DNA from: Microbacterium hydrocarbonoxydans | GTDB taxonomy: Bacteria; Actinomycetota; Actinomycetes; Actinomycetales; Microbacteriaceae | Reading direction: 5' to 3' | DNA: 64,000 nucleotides | NCBI RefSeq assembly: GCF_900105205.1 | Contig: NZ_FNSQ01000005.1 | Span: forward strand, 2,976,001-3,040,000 | Part shown: one piece after another, positions 35,363-43,974 of the stretch | Position numbering within the stretch: position 1 is the first letter of the stretch | Layout: every line of letters begins with the position of its first letter | Made by a program: the position numbers and the translations under genes | The notes under the pieces: generated by a model | Database searches by the model: none | Told to the model about the DNA's origin: nothing | What the model saw: the letters and a program-made list of their open reading frames with translations, nothing else

Positions 35363-36309
35363 CCACTGCCACCGCTGCGGGGGCGGATGCCACGGCATCC
35401 GCCCCCGTCTCCCCCGCAGCGCACAGCGCTGGGCCCGCGACCACGTCGCGGGCCCAGCGCTCCGCGCCGTCCGTCGCCTGGCTCGGCCTGGTCCCCTTCG
35501 CCGCCTACGTCCTGCTCTTCCTCGCCGTCCCCACCGTCCTCGCCATCGGCTCGGGGTTCTTCACGAAGGACGGCACCTTCACGGGGGCGAACCTCTCGGC
35601 GCTCGGCGACCCCGTCGTCCTGACCACCTTCGCGAACTCCGCCGGCGTGTCATTGCTGACCGCCGTGGTCGGAGCGATCGTCGGCGCGCTCGTCTGCTAC
35701 GCCCTGCTCGGCATGAACCCGGACGGCGTCGTGCGCTCGACTGTGGATGCCGCGGCCGGCGTCCTCGCCCAGTTCGGCGGCGTCATGCTCGCCTTCGCGT
35801 TCATCGCCACGATCGGCATCCAGGGCGTGCTCAAGCTGTTCCTCCAGGACGCCTTCGGGATCGACATCTTCGCAAACGGCACCTGGCTCTACGAGCTCCC
35901 CGGGCTGATCCTGCCGTACATCTACTTCCAGATCCCGCTCATGGTGATCACGTTCATGCCCGCCCTCGCCGCGCTGAAGCCGCAGTGGGCGGAGGCGAAC
36001 CTCACGCTCGGCGGCACCCGTTCCAGCTTCTGGCTGCGGATCGGCATCCCTGTGCTCGCCCCCTCCTTCCTCGCCAGTCTGCTGCTGCTGTTCGCAAATG
36101 CGTTCTCGTCGTATGCCACCGCCGCCGCGCTCGCCAGCCAGGGGTCGCAGATCGTGCCACTGCAGATCCGCGCCGCTCTCACCAGCGAGACCGTCCTCGG
36201 GCGGGAGAACCTCGCCGGCGTGCTCGCGCTCGGCATGATCGTGATCGTCGGAGTGGTGATGGCCCTGTACTCGCTCATCCAGCGTCGGGCTGCGAGGTGG
36301 CAGTCGTGA
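35359..36309 (+). CDS. ABC transporter permease (PotB/FbpB-like half)
   Basis: 316 residues. Thr/Ala/Pro-rich cytoplasmic N-terminus of about 40 residues, then six membrane helices. EAA-like loop EANLTLGGTRSSFWLRIGIP lies near residues 210-230. GTG 35359 overlaps the binding-protein TGA (GTGA), which rules out the longer upstream frame. Works as a heterodimer with the next gene product. Confidence 0.9.
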   Translation: MTTATAAGADATASAPVSPAAHSAGPATTSRAQRSAPSVAWLGLVPFAAYVLLFLAVPTVLAIGSGFFTKDGTFTGANLSALGDPVVLTTFANSAGVSLLTAVVGAIVGALVCYALLGMNPDGVVRSTVDAAAGVLAQFGGVMLAFAFIATIGIQGVLKLFLQDAFGIDIFANGTWLYELPGLILPYIYFQIPLMVITFMPALAALKPQWAEANLTLGGTRSSFWLRIGIPVLAPSFLASLLLLFANAFSSYATAAALASQGSQIVPLQIRAALTSETVLGRENLAGVLALGMIVIVGVVMALYSLIQRRAARWQS

Positions 36310-37100
36310 ACCGTCTCGGCCCCTCGGTCGCGACCCGGTGGATCATCGGCATCGTCGTCGGTGCGTTCTTCGCTATCCCGCTCGTCGCCACCTTCCTCTA
36401 CACGCTCCGCGGCACCGACGGCGGGCTGTCGCTCGAGCGGTGGTTCGCGCTGTTCGACCCGGAGAAGTCCGCGGCCATCAAGCCGATCTGGACGGGGCTC
36501 GGCAACTCGCTGATCCTCGCCGTGGTGACCGTCGCGATCGTCCTCCTGCTGCTCGCCCCCACGATGATCCTCGTGAACCTGCGCTTCGCGAAGCTGAAGC
36601 CCGTGTTCGAGTTCGCGGTCCTGCTGCCGATCTCGATCCCCGCAATCGTGCTGGTCGTCGGCCTCGCCCCGATCTACCTGCAGATCGGGCGCGCACTGGG
36701 CACCGGCACCTGGACTCTGGCCTTCGCGTACGGCATCACCGTGCTGCCTTTCGCGTACCGCTCGATCCAGGCGTCGATCGACGCGGCCGACCTCCGCACG
36801 CTCGCCGAGGCCGCCCGCTCTCTCGGCGCCGGCTGGCCGACCGTCGTCCTGAAGGTGCTCGCCCCGAACCTCCGCCAGGGGCTGCTCGCGGCCTCGCTGA
36901 TCTCGATCGCGGTCGTCCTCGGCGAGTTCACGATCGCCTCGCTGCTCAACCGTCAGGTGTTCCAGACGGCCATGCTCGTCGTCCAGAAGCAGGACCCGTA
37001 CGCACCGGCGATCTTCACCCTGCTGGCCCTGCTGTTCGTCTTCCTCCTGCTCCTCCTCATCGGCCGCCTCGCCCGCGGCACCGGAAAGGCCCGCTCATGA
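36306..37100 (+). CDS. ABC transporter permease (PotC/FbpB-like half)
   Basis: 264 residues, six membrane helices, EAA loop EAARSLGAGWPTVVLKVLAP at about residues 170-190. GTG 36306 overlaps the previous TGA. Two separate permease genes with an ATPase of the PotA length fit the polyamine/2-aminoethylphosphonate/iron importer class. Confidence 0.92.
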   Translation: MNRLGPSVATRWIIGIVVGAFFAIPLVATFLYTLRGTDGGLSLERWFALFDPEKSAAIKPIWTGLGNSLILAVVTVAIVLLLLAPTMILVNLRFAKLKPVFEFAVLLPISIPAIVLVVGLAPIYLQIGRALGTGTWTLAFAYGITVLPFAYRSIQASIDAADLRTLAEAARSLGAGWPTVVLKVLAPNLRQGLLAASLISIAVVLGEFTIASLLNRQVFQTAMLVVQKQDPYAPAIFTLLALLFVFLLLLLIGRLARGTGKARS

Positions 37101-38176
37101 CCCTCCCCCAGACCGCCGACAACATGCTGCTCGCTGAAGCCGGCGAGGGCACCCGGGTGCAGCTGCAGGACATCGTGAAGAGCTACTCCGGCACCACAGT
37201 GCTGCACGGAGTCGACCTCGACATCGCCCCGGGCGAGTTCGTGTCACTGCTGGGCCCCTCCGGCTGCGGCAAGACGACGCTGCTGCGGGTGCTCGCCGGT
37301 CTCGAGGGGCTCGACAGCGGTGCGGTGCTCCTCGATGGCGGCGACGTGTCGCGGGTGCCGACGAACAAGCGCGACATCGGCATGGTGTTCCAGTCCTACT
37401 CGCTGTTCCCGCACCTGCGGGTGGCAGACAACACCGCCTTCGGCCTGCGTCGACGCGGTGTCGGCAAGGCGGAGGCGGCGAAGCGCGCGCTCGACGCTCT
37501 CGCTCTGGTCGGTCTCGCCGACTTCGCCGACCGCTATCCGCATCAGCTCTCGGGAGGGCAGCAGCAGCGCGTAGCCCTCGCCCGCGCGCTCGTGACCGAA
37601 CCCAAGGTGCTGCTGCTCGACGAGCCGCTCTCGGCGCTCGACGCCAAGGTCAGGGTGCAGCTGCGCGATGAGATCCGCCGCATCCAGCTGCGCCTGGGCA
37701 TCACCACGGTGTTCGTGACGCACGACCAGGAGGAGGCGCTGGCCGTCTCCGACCGGATCACGGTGATGAACTCGGGGCGGATCGAGCAGATCGGCACGCC
37801 GGAGCAGCTGTACACGACCCCCTCGACAGCCGGTGTCGCCGCATTCGTCGGCCTCTCCAGCGTCGTCTCCGGGGTCGCCGAGGGCGACCACGTCGTGGTG
37901 TGGGGGCAGCGCCTGCCGCTGCGCGCACCGGCCGACGGCCCCGTCGACGTCTACCTGCGCCCCGAGAACGTGCACTTCGCCTCGGAGGCGGATGCCGCGA
38001 CCGACGCCCTCGTGCAGGAGAGCACGTTCCTGGGCAGCATGCGCCGCACACTCGTGCGCACCGAGTCCGGAGAGCTCGTGCGCCTGCAGCACGCGCCCGG
38101 CATCCATCCGGCCTTCGGCGACCGGGTACGCATCGCGGTCGCGCCGGAACCCGTGGCAGTGCATCCGCGCGGCTGA
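37097..38176 (+). CDS. ABC transporter ATPase (PotA/FbpC type)
   Basis: 359 residues. Walker A GPSGCGKTT (53-61), [15 protein letters not shown] signature, Walker B VLLLDEPLSALD and switch His in VTHDQEEAL. Residues from about 250 to the end form a TOBE-type regulatory domain with VYLRPENVHF. ATGA overlap with the permease gene. Last gene of the operon; the YegP-like gene 88 bases on has its own leader. Confidence 0.95.
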   Translation: MTLPQTADNMLLAEAGEGTRVQLQDIVKSYSGTTVLHGVDLDIAPGEFVSLLGPSGCGKTTLLRVLAGLEGLDSGAVLLDGGDVSRVPTNKRDIGMVFQSYSLFPHLRVADNTAFGLRRRGVGKAEAAKRALDALALVGLADFADRYPHQLSGGQQQRVALARALVTEPKVLLLDEPLSALDAKVRVQLRDEIRRIQLRLGITTVFVTHDQEEALAVSDRITVMNSGRIEQIGTPEQLYTTPSTAGVAAFVGLSSVVSGVAEGDHVVVWGQRLPLRAPADGPVDVYLRPENVHFASEADAATDALVQESTFLGSMRRTLVRTESGELVRLQHAPGIHPAFGDRVRIAVAPEPVAVHPRG

Positions 38177-38264
38177 GTCGCCGCTCTATCCCCGGACCAG
38201 TACTCCGAGATACCGTAACCCTCGAGGGGTGACTTCCCTCGATCCGACAGCGAAGGGATGCCCC

Positions 38265-38441
38265 ATGGCAGGCAAGTTCGAGTTGTTCACCGACAGTTCC
38301 GGTGGTCACCGGTTCCGTCTCAAGGCCGGCAACGGCGAGGTCATCGCGACGAGCGAGAGCTACACCACGAAGGCAGCGGCGCTGAACGGCGTCGACTCGG
38401 TCCGCCGCAACGCCGCGGACGCCGAGGTCGTCGAGGCCTGA
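38265..38441 (+). CDS. DUF1508/YegP-family small protein
   Basis: 58 residues with a single YegP unit: GKFELFTDSSGGHRFRLKAG, then SYTTKAAALNGVDSVRRNA. The family is a small beta-alpha fold of unknown role; many bacteria carry two units per protein, this one has one. ATG 38265 follows GAAGGGATG. A strong bidirectional hairpin separates it from the amino-acid importer that runs the other way. Confidence 0.9.
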   Translation: MAGKFELFTDSSGGHRFRLKAGNGEVIATSESYTTKAAALNGVDSVRRNAADAEVVEA

Positions 38442-38453
38442 GCATCTCCCGAC

Positions 38454-38500
38454 ACACCGAGACCCCCTCCTGCTGACTCAGCGGGAGGGGGTCTCGGTGT
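38454..38500. terminator. Bidirectional hairpin terminator
   Basis: A perfect 17-bp stem (38454-38470 with 38484-38500) and 13-base loop lie between convergent genes ending at 38441 and 38518. No long U-run on either side. Confidence 0.85.
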
Positions 38501-38517
38501 CATACAGGTCGTCCGGG

Positions 38518-39273
38518 TCAGAGCACCCTGGACAGGAAGTCCTGGGTCCGCGGATGCTGCGGATTGCCGATCACCTCGCGGGGATCACCTTCTTCGACGA
38601 TGTGCCCGCCGTCCATGAAGATCAGTCGGGATCCGACCTCGCGCGCGAAACCCATCTCGTGGGTGACGACGAGCATCGTCATCCCCTCGTCCGCGAGTGA
38701 GCGCATGACCTGCAGCACCTCCCCGACGAGTTCGGGGTCGAGCGCTGAGGTGGGCTCGTCGAATAGCATCATGTCGGGGTTCATGCACAGTGCCCGTGCG
38801 ATCGCGACGCGCTGCTGCTGCCCGCCGGAGAGGTGGCCGGGGAACGCATCCGCCTTCTCCGCGAGCCCCACGCGCCCGAGCATCTCGTGCGCGATCTTCG
38901 CCGCCTCCGCCTTCGAGCGCTTCTTCACGCGCTGCTGCGCGATCATCAGGTTGCCCATGACGTCGAGGTGCGGGAACAGGTTGAAGCTCTGGAACACCAT
39001 GCCGATGCGGGTGCGCACGCGGTCGATGTCGACGTCGGGGTCGGTGATGTCGATGCCTTCGATGAGCACCTTGCCGCCCGTCGGCTCCTCGAGGAGGTTC
39101 ACCGAGCGCAGGAGCGTCGACTTGCCCGATCCCGACGGCCCGATGATGCAGACGACCTCGCCCGCCGTGACGGTGAGGTCGATGCCCTTGAGCACCTCGT
39201 TGTCGCCGAAGCTCTTCACGAGCCCCTGCAGGTCGATCGCAGGAGCGTGGACATCAATCAGGTCGGTGATCAT
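38518..39273 (-). CDS. Polar amino acid ABC transporter ATPase (GlnQ type)
   Basis: 251 residues. Walker [10 protein letters not shown] (45-53), [15 protein letters not shown], signature [15 protein letters not shown], Walker [15 protein letters not shown] and switch His VVTHEM. The wording [16 protein letters not shown] and [10 protein letters not shown] is diagnostic for the glutamine/glutamate/arginine importer group. ATG 39273 overlaps the permease stop. Last gene of a three-gene leftward operon. Confidence 0.95.
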   Translation of the reverse strand: MITDLIDVHAPAIDLQGLVKSFGDNEVLKGIDLTVTAGEVVCIIGPSGSGKSTLLRSVNLLEEPTGGKVLIEGIDITDPDVDIDRVRTRIGMVFQSFNLFPHLDVMGNLMIAQQRVKKRSKAEAAKIAHEMLGRVGLAEKADAFPGHLSGGQQQRVAIARALCMNPDMMLFDEPTSALDPELVGEVLQVMRSLADEGMTMLVVTHEMGFAREVGSRLIFMDGGHIVEEGDPREVIGNPQHPRTQDFLSRVL

Positions 39274-40067
39274 CGCTGCTTCGCCATCCGTCGTTCCAGC
39301 CACGCACTGAAGCGCGTGAGTGGGATCGTCACGATCAGGTACAGGACCGCCGCCATGATGAGCGGCGTCGCGTTGGTGTTCTGGGTGGCCGCGTCACGGG
39401 CGAAGTTGGTGAGCTCCTTCGACCAGATGAAGGTGCCCGCCACGAAGAGCAGCGAGGTGTCCTTCAGCAGCAGCACGAACTCGTTCGTCAGCGGCGGGAT
39501 GATGATGCGGAATCCCTGCGGCACGATGATCCAGAACGTGGTCTTCATCGGCGACATACCCAGCGACCGAGCGGCCTCCGTCTGTCCCTTCGGGACCGCC
39601 TGGATGCCGGCGCGGATGGTCTCGGCCATGTACGCCGACGCCACCAGGATGAGACCGATCAGTCCGAGGACCACCGGTCCGCCGAGGTCACGCCCGGATA
39701 TCCCCAGCGCGATCGGCAGGATGAAGGCCACGCCGAAGATCGTGAGGATCGCGGGCAGCCCGCGGAACAGCTCGATCCACGCCGTCGCGATCCACCGGAA
39801 CGGTCCGATGCTCGACAGCTTCAGCAGCGCCAGGATGATGCCCAGCAGCAGCCCCGCGATGAACGCCACCGCGGTGAACCACAGCGTGTTCACGAGTGCG
39901 GTGGTGATGATCCCGGGGAACATCTTCGCCGCGATCTCGGGGTTGAAGAACAGCGGTCCGATCTTCGCCCAGTCGGTGCTGATCGCCGCCCAGACGACGA
40001 TCGCGATCAGCACGGCATAGACGATGTACCGGTACAGCTTGCTTTTCGTGGTGCGCCTCAACGCCAT
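39270..40067 (-). CDS. Amino acid ABC transporter permease (HisM/GlnP type)
   Basis: 265 residues with five or six membrane helices. [18 protein letters not shown] and the EAA-like loop [21 protein letters not shown] are typical of the polar amino acid family. ATG 40067 with GGGAGA upstream is preferred over the TTG at 40073. It probably works as a homodimer because only one permease gene is present. Confidence 0.94.
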   Translation of the reverse strand: MALRRTTKSKLYRYIVYAVLIAIVVWAAISTDWAKIGPLFFNPEIAAKMFPGIITTALVNTLWFTAVAFIAGLLLGIILALLKLSSIGPFRWIATAWIELFRGLPAILTIFGVAFILPIALGISGRDLGGPVVLGLIGLILVASAYMAETIRAGIQAVPKGQTEAARSLGMSPMKTTFWIIVPQGFRIIIPPLTNEFVLLLKDTSLLFVAGTFIWSKELTNFARDAATQNTNATPLIMAAVLYLIVTIPLTRFSAWLERRMAKQR

Positions 40068-40101
40068 TGTCAAGGTCTCCCTGCTCTACGTCGCTCGCCG
40101 A

Positions 40102-40917
40102 TTACTTCGCGGTGAAGTACTCGTCGTAGATGGTCTGGTAGTCGCCGCTGTCGCGCAGATCCTGCAGCGCTCCGTCGATCGCCTCGCGCAGCGCATCCTT
40201 CTCGCCCTTCGCGAACGCGAAGCCGTACGACTCGCCAGTCTCGTACTCCTCGACGATCTTGTAGGCGCTGTCAGCCTTCTCGTGCTCGAGGTTCACCGGC
40301 TGGTCCTGCAGGATGGCGTCGATCTGGCCGGCCTGCATCGCGGGCCACAGCTCTCCGTCTGACGGGTACTGCACGAGCTCGGCGCCCTCGGCGTTCTCCG
40401 TGGCGTACGCCTCGCCCGTGGTGCCCTGCTGCACGCCGACGTTCTTGCCGGAGAGGTCGTCGATCGACTCGATGCCGGAGTCGGTGCGCACGAGCAGCGA
40501 CTGGAGCGACTCGTAGTACGGCTCGGAGAAGTCGATGTTCGCCTTGCGCTCGTCGGTGATCGTCATCGCCGATGCACCCACGTCGCAGGTGCCCGCCGCG
40601 AGGGTCGTGCCCGACTGCAGCGCGTCGAATCCGACGTCCTGGACCGAGAGCTTGAGGTCGAGCTCCTTCGCGATCGCGTCGAGCAGGTCGATGTCGAATC
40701 CGGTGTAGCCCGTGCCGTTGTCGCCGCCCTCGAACTCGAACGGAGCGTAGGGGATGTCGGAGCAGACCGTGAGGGTGCCCGACTCGACGAGGTCGTACTC
40801 ATCGCCGGCTGCCGGCTCTCCGGAGCCCGGGTTCCCGCCGCCCGTGGCGCAGCCGGCGAGGGCGAGGGTCACGGTCGCGGCGAGCGCGATCCCGGCGATG
40901 ATGTTGCGACGCTGCAT
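40102..40917 (-). CDS. Amino acid ABC transporter solute-binding lipoprotein
   Basis: 271 residues, family 3. Lipobox LAGC with Cys23, Gly/Ser-rich linker, then the amino acid fold: SDIPYAPFEFE, GFDIDLLDAIAKEL, SAMTITDERKANIDFSEPYY. These match binding proteins for glutamine, glutamate, or other polar amino acids. ATG 40917 has AGGAGCTGAC just upstream. First gene of the operon. Confidence 0.94.
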   Translation of the reverse strand: MQRRNIIAGIALAATVTLALAGCATGGGNPGSGEPAAGDEYDLVESGTLTVCSDIPYAPFEFEGGDNGTGYTGFDIDLLDAIAKELDLKLSVQDVGFDALQSGTTLAAGTCDVGASAMTITDERKANIDFSEPYYESLQSLLVRTDSGIESIDDLSGKNVGVQQGTTGEAYATENAEGAELVQYPSDGELWPAMQAGQIDAILQDQPVNLEHEKADSAYKIVEEYETGESYGFAFAKGEKDALREAIDGALQDLRDSGDYQTIYDEYFTAK

Positions 40918-41066
40918 GTCAGCTCCTGAAAAGACGTGGGTGAGTTCCCAAGGACGGGTAGGTGAACATCTAAACATGCGCGGTCGCACCGAACATGCCG
41001 CGAGCCATCATCCGGGGATCACGTTTGTGTTGCAAGTGCGACGCGATATTACGGGCGTGTGACGAC

Positions 41067-41366
41067 TCACACCTCGAAGTCGACGGCGACCCGGGATACG
41101 ACGACTGAGCGCACGTAGGCCACGACCTCCTCGTGGGCCGGATGCACCTGGTACTCCTCCAGGGCGGCGATCGAGTCGAAGTCGGCCACCAGGGTCACGT
41201 CCCAGTTCGCGTCAGGATAGGCGACGTTCGCACCGGCGGAGATCGAGCGCAGCTGCGGCACCACTCCGTCGAGGGCGGTCAGGCGCCGCGCGACCTCGGC
41301 CGCCTGCTCTGCGCGTTCTGCCTGGTCCTCTGCGGCGAGCTTCCAGCTGACGACGTGCCTGATCAT
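41067..41366 (-). CDS. Dabb (stress-responsive A/B barrel) family protein
   Basis: 99 residues, ferredoxin-like fold that dimerises into a barrel. HVVSWKL at the start, then DVTLVADFDSIAALEEYQVHPAHEEVV, are the family signature. No catalytic residues are fixed in this family. Its ATG overlaps the glutaredoxin-like stop, in a three-gene leftward set with rhodanese, suggesting a shared sulfur or redox context. Confidence 0.9.
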   Translation of the reverse strand: MIRHVVSWKLAAEDQAERAEQAAEVARRLTALDGVVPQLRSISAGANVAYPDANWDVTLVADFDSIAALEEYQVHPAHEEVVAYVRSVVVSRVAVDFEV

Positions 41367-41653
41367 CGCGACTCCTTCTCCAGTGCGTCCTGCTGGACCG
41401 CGTCGACGAGGGCATCGCGCAGCCGGTCGGCCGACAGACGCCAGTGGGCATGCAGCTCGCCGTCGATGAGGACGACCGGGATCTTCTCCCACCACAGCTC
41501 GTACAGTGCGGGGTCGTCCTGGATGGACGCCTCGACGATCTCGATCCGCTCAGCCGCCGCATCCGGCAGCTCGGCGACCACCGCGTCGATGATCTCCGAC
41601 GCGACGTCGCACAGGTGACAGTCGGGCTTGCCGATGAGGGTCAGCGTGGTCAC
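41363..41653 (-). CDS. Glutaredoxin-like thiol-redox protein
   Basis: 96 residues. KPDCHLCD near the N-terminus gives a CHLC active site (Cys12, Cys15) and WEKIPVVLIDGE is the cis-Pro strand of the thioredoxin fold (family DUF836/Grx-like). GTG 41653 overlaps the rhodanese TGA. It is a small soluble dithiol oxidoreductase, partner unknown. Confidence 0.88.
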   Translation of the reverse strand: MTTLTLIGKPDCHLCDVASEIIDAVVAELPDAAAERIEIVEASIQDDPALYELWWEKIPVVLIDGELHAHWRLSADRLRDALVDAVQQDALEKESR

Positions 41654-41952
41654 GCCGACGGCACCTCGACATCGCGCCCCTGGGCGATCCACTCGCCGGT
41701 GCCGCCTTCGACGTTCGTCGCGTCGTAGCCGCGGGTCTCGAGCGCCTCGACGACGCGAGCGGACCGGCCGCCGGCCTGGCAGATCACGTCGAACGCCTCA
41801 GCAGGCAGCTCTTCGAGGCGGTTGCCGATCTCGGACATCGGGATGTTCACGGCACCCGGTACGTGGCCGACGGCGAACTCGTGCGCCTCGCGCACGTCGA
41901 TGAGCGGGATGTTCGAGCGCTCGGCGAGCTCGGTGACGGTGATCGACTTCAT
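41650..41952 (-). CDS. Single-domain rhodanese-like sulfurtransferase
   Basis: 100 residues. LIDVREAHEFAVGHVPGAVNIP and the active loop CQAGGRSAR with Cys58 define the rhodanese fold. The loop length suits sulfur rather than phosphate substrates. CAGGAG precedes ATG 41952. First of the rhodanese, glutaredoxin-like, Dabb set. Confidence 0.93.
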   Translation of the reverse strand: MKSITVTELAERSNIPLIDVREAHEFAVGHVPGAVNIPMSEIGNRLEELPAEAFDVICQAGGRSARVVEALETRGYDATNVEGGTGEWIAQGRDVEVPSA

Positions 41953-41988
41953 GGCATGCTCCTGCGACGACGGGAAACCTGGGGGTAG

Positions 41989-42027
41989 AGACACAAAGCG
42001 CCCGTCCGGAGACAGGCGCTCGTGTCT
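41989..42027 (-). terminator. Hairpin terminator of the bS22-type gene
   Basis: Nested arms AGACAC/GTGTCT and AGCGCC/GGCGCT (41989-42027) fold around a 12-base loop. It lies just past the ribosomal protein stop at 42034 and upstream of the rhodanese gene. Confidence 0.65.
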
Positions 42028-42033
42028 GGCCGC

Positions 42034-42132
42034 TTACTTCTTGTTGCGGCGCTGGTGGCGAGTCTTGCGAAGCAGCTTGCGGTGCTTCTTCTTCGCCATG
42101 CGCTTGCGGCGCTTCTTGATGACAGAACCCAC
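42034..42132 (-). CDS. bS22-type small ribosomal protein (AURKAIP1/COX24 domain)
   Basis: 32 residues, extremely basic: MGSVIKKRRKRMAKKK, then HRKLLRKTRHQRRNKK. This matches the tiny actinobacterial protein bS22 seen at the 30S subunit decoding region in mycobacterial ribosomes. GTG 42132 is preceded by GAGG seven bases upstream. Its own -10 box TAGACT (42217-42212) predicts a leader near 75 bases, unlike the leaderless genes around it. It is far below the size most gene finders accept. Confidence 0.92.
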   Translation of the reverse strand: MGSVIKKRRKRMAKKKHRKLLRKTRHQRRNKK

Positions 42133-42211
42133 GGAAACCTCACTAAGTCAGGGGCTGGGCGTCGCACGGTGGCGGACACCCGGGTACGGGCAAGGAAAAA
42201 TGCCTCGGATC

Positions 42212-42217
42212 AGTCTA
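42212..42217 (-). promoter_or_regulatory. -10 box TAGACT of the bS22-type gene
   Basis: Leftward TAGACT about 80 bases before GTG 42132. The leader between them is available for regulation but no recognised RNA motif was seen. Confidence 0.5.
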
Positions 42218-42246
42218 GCAAACCACAGAGGCCCCGCCGCACGCGA

Positions 42247-42732
42247 TCAGTCTTCGACCTGTTCGGTGACGAGGTACCGCCACACCAGGGCGTGCCCGAG
42301 GGCCACGAGGGTGATGAGGAGCAGCGCCTCGACCTGGATCGGTGCGAGCCCGAGCGGAGTCGCGATCTGCGGGAACACGCCGATCACCGCGGTGGCGGTG
42401 TAGACCAAGATCGTGCCGGCCTGCGTCCAGCGCACGGCGCGGGTCGTGCCGTCACCGCGCGAGCGCGAGACGAGGCGGAGCATGGACACGCCGCCGACGA
42501 CGGCGATGACGACGAAGGGTGCACGCCAGAGGATCGGATTCTCGGTGCCGCCCACCTGCGCGAACAGCCCCATGAGCGCAGGCAGCAGGAAGGAGAGGTA
42601 GATGCCGCCGATCGTGCGGCGCATCGAGGGATCGCTCGACCAGTCGCGACGCGCGCGCACCACGTTCCACCAGAGACCGGTGAGCGCGAAGCACGTCGTG
42701 GAGAAGAGGGCGTAGAACGTGCTGACGTCCAC
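42247..42732 (-). CDS. Hypothetical four- to five-helix membrane protein
   Basis: 161 residues with hydrophobic segments near 5-24, 40-60, 68-88, 102-120 and 130-150. FYALFSTTCFALTGLWWNVV at the start is distinctive, but I know no function for it. Start is GTG 42732. It lies 17 bases after the small HTH gene and may be cotranscribed with it. Confidence 0.7.
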   Translation of the reverse strand: MDVSTFYALFSTTCFALTGLWWNVVRARRDWSSDPSMRRTIGGIYLSFLLPALMGLFAQVGGTENPILWRAPFVVIAVVGGVSMLRLVSRSRGDGTTRAVRWTQAGTILVYTATAVIGVFPQIATPLGLAPIQVEALLLITLVALGHALVWRYLVTEQVED

Positions 42733-42749
42733 GATCTTCTCCTGGGTGA

Positions 42750-42941
42750 TCAGCCGACGTCGGCGATGGGACGCTGCAGTGCGTCGGCGACGGCGGACTC
42801 GGGCACGCGGAAGCTGCGTCCGAAGCGGATGGCGGGAAGCTCGCCGGCGTGCACCATCCGGTACACGGTCATCTTGGATACGCGCATCAGCTCGGCGACC
42901 TCAGCCACCGTCAGGAACCGCACGTCAGGCACCTCGGGCAT
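42750..42941 (-). CDS. Excisionase/BldC-type helix-turn-helix protein
   Basis: 63 residues: FLTVAEVAELMRVSKMTVYR, then MVHAGELPAIRFGRSFRVPE, the MerR-like winged helix of excisionases and BldC. In streptomycetes BldC controls development, and small relatives occur in most actinobacteria. No integrase is nearby, so a chromosomal regulator is likelier than a phage Xis. ATG 42941 has AAAGGGG upstream. Confidence 0.9.
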   Translation of the reverse strand: MPEVPDVRFLTVAEVAELMRVSKMTVYRMVHAGELPAIRFGRSFRVPESAVADALQRPIADVG

Positions 42942-43017
42942 CCCACGTACCCCTTTCTCGATTGAGCACACTCTATGGGGTAGCTGGGACGCGTGTAAAC
43001 CCGTGTGACCTGTGTGA

Positions 43018-43947
43018 TCAGCGAGGATCCCCGACGGTCGCGAACGCTCGCACCGGGAACGTGCCGAATCCATGCACCGCAGGAGGAGCCGCCGTGAACC
43101 GCGCGCCGCGGGCGGGCACGTCGGCGAGGCGGGTCAGGTGCTCGACGACATGGACGCCTGCGGCGAGCAGGATGCTGTGCGCTGGCCGTTCGCCCCCGCT
43201 CTCCGTGTCATCGATGTTGAGCGAGTCGATCCCCACCAGCGCGACTCCGGCGTCGACGAGGAATCGCGCACCCGCCTCGGTCAGGAACGGCGCCCCGTGC
43301 CCGTACTCCGGGGTCCCGAAGAACCGGCTCCACCCCGTGTCCAGCAGCACGGCGGCTCCGCGCAGGTCGCGATCCGCGAGGGTGGCCGCGTCGATCCCCC
43401 GCCGTTCCTGGCTCCACGCATCCTGCAGATGGAAGACCTCCGCCGGGAGCCCGACCAGCGTGGCGAGGTCGAGGGATGCGAGGTCGCCGCCCTCCGCATA
43501 GCGGTGGAACGGCGCATCCAGATACGTGCCCGTGTTGCCGATCATCGTGATGATGTCCATCGCGAACTCGGTGCCGGGGGCGTACTTCGCCCGTGAGGCC
43601 TCGCGCGTGAGATGCGAGGTGATCGTCGGCGCAGGCAGGCCCGGGTAGGTCACCAGGCCCGCTTCGATGGGGTGGCTCAGATCGATCACTCTCGATGCCT
43701 GCCGAGCCGGGGCATCGACGCCACGGCTCCCGCGGTGCGGTTCCTCGACGACCCGCAGGTTCGTCAGCTCGACGGAGCTGACCAGAGCGAGGCCGAGGTG
43801 GTGCACGAGCAGCGTCCCGATCTCATCCGCCCCGAGCTCGGGCCGCGGCAGGTCGAGACGAAAGGCGTCTCCACTCAGCCCACCCCCGTTCGCGAACGAG
43901 ATCGTGAAGTCGAAGTGCGCGCGGTGCTCGGCGGATGCGGTGGTCAT
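43018..43947 (-). CDS. Cyclase-family metal hydrolase with altered metal site
   Basis: 309 residues. Residues 86-300 are the cyclase/kynurenine-formamidase fold (VIDLSHPIEAGLVTYPG). The usual HxGTHxDAPxH metal motif reads NTGTYLDAPFH (138-148), so two His ligands are Asn and Tyr while Asp and the last His remain. The first ~75 residues form a separate small domain (FDFTISFANGGGLSGDAFRL) that I believe also occurs as a stand-alone protein. Function uncertain. Start ATG 43947 follows CATGAT by six bases. Confidence 0.78.
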   Translation of the reverse strand: MTTASAEHRAHFDFTISFANGGGLSGDAFRLDLPRPELGADEIGTLLVHHLGLALVSSVELTNLRVVEEPHRGSRGVDAPARQASRVIDLSHPIEAGLVTYPGLPAPTITSHLTREASRAKYAPGTEFAMDIITMIGNTGTYLDAPFHRYAEGGDLASLDLATLVGLPAEVFHLQDAWSQERRGIDAATLADRDLRGAAVLLDTGWSRFFGTPEYGHGAPFLTEAGARFLVDAGVALVGIDSLNIDDTESGGERPAHSILLAAGVHVVEHLTRLADVPARGARFTAAPPAVHGFGTFPVRAFATVGDPR

Positions 43948-43974
43948 CCCCTCATCATGCCGCTGCTGCCCCTG

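Noticed and set aside
42750..42941. Prophage or integrative element suggested by an excisionase-like HTH
   Set aside because: No integrase, attachment repeat, or phage gene within the window; neighbours are chromosomal housekeeping genes.
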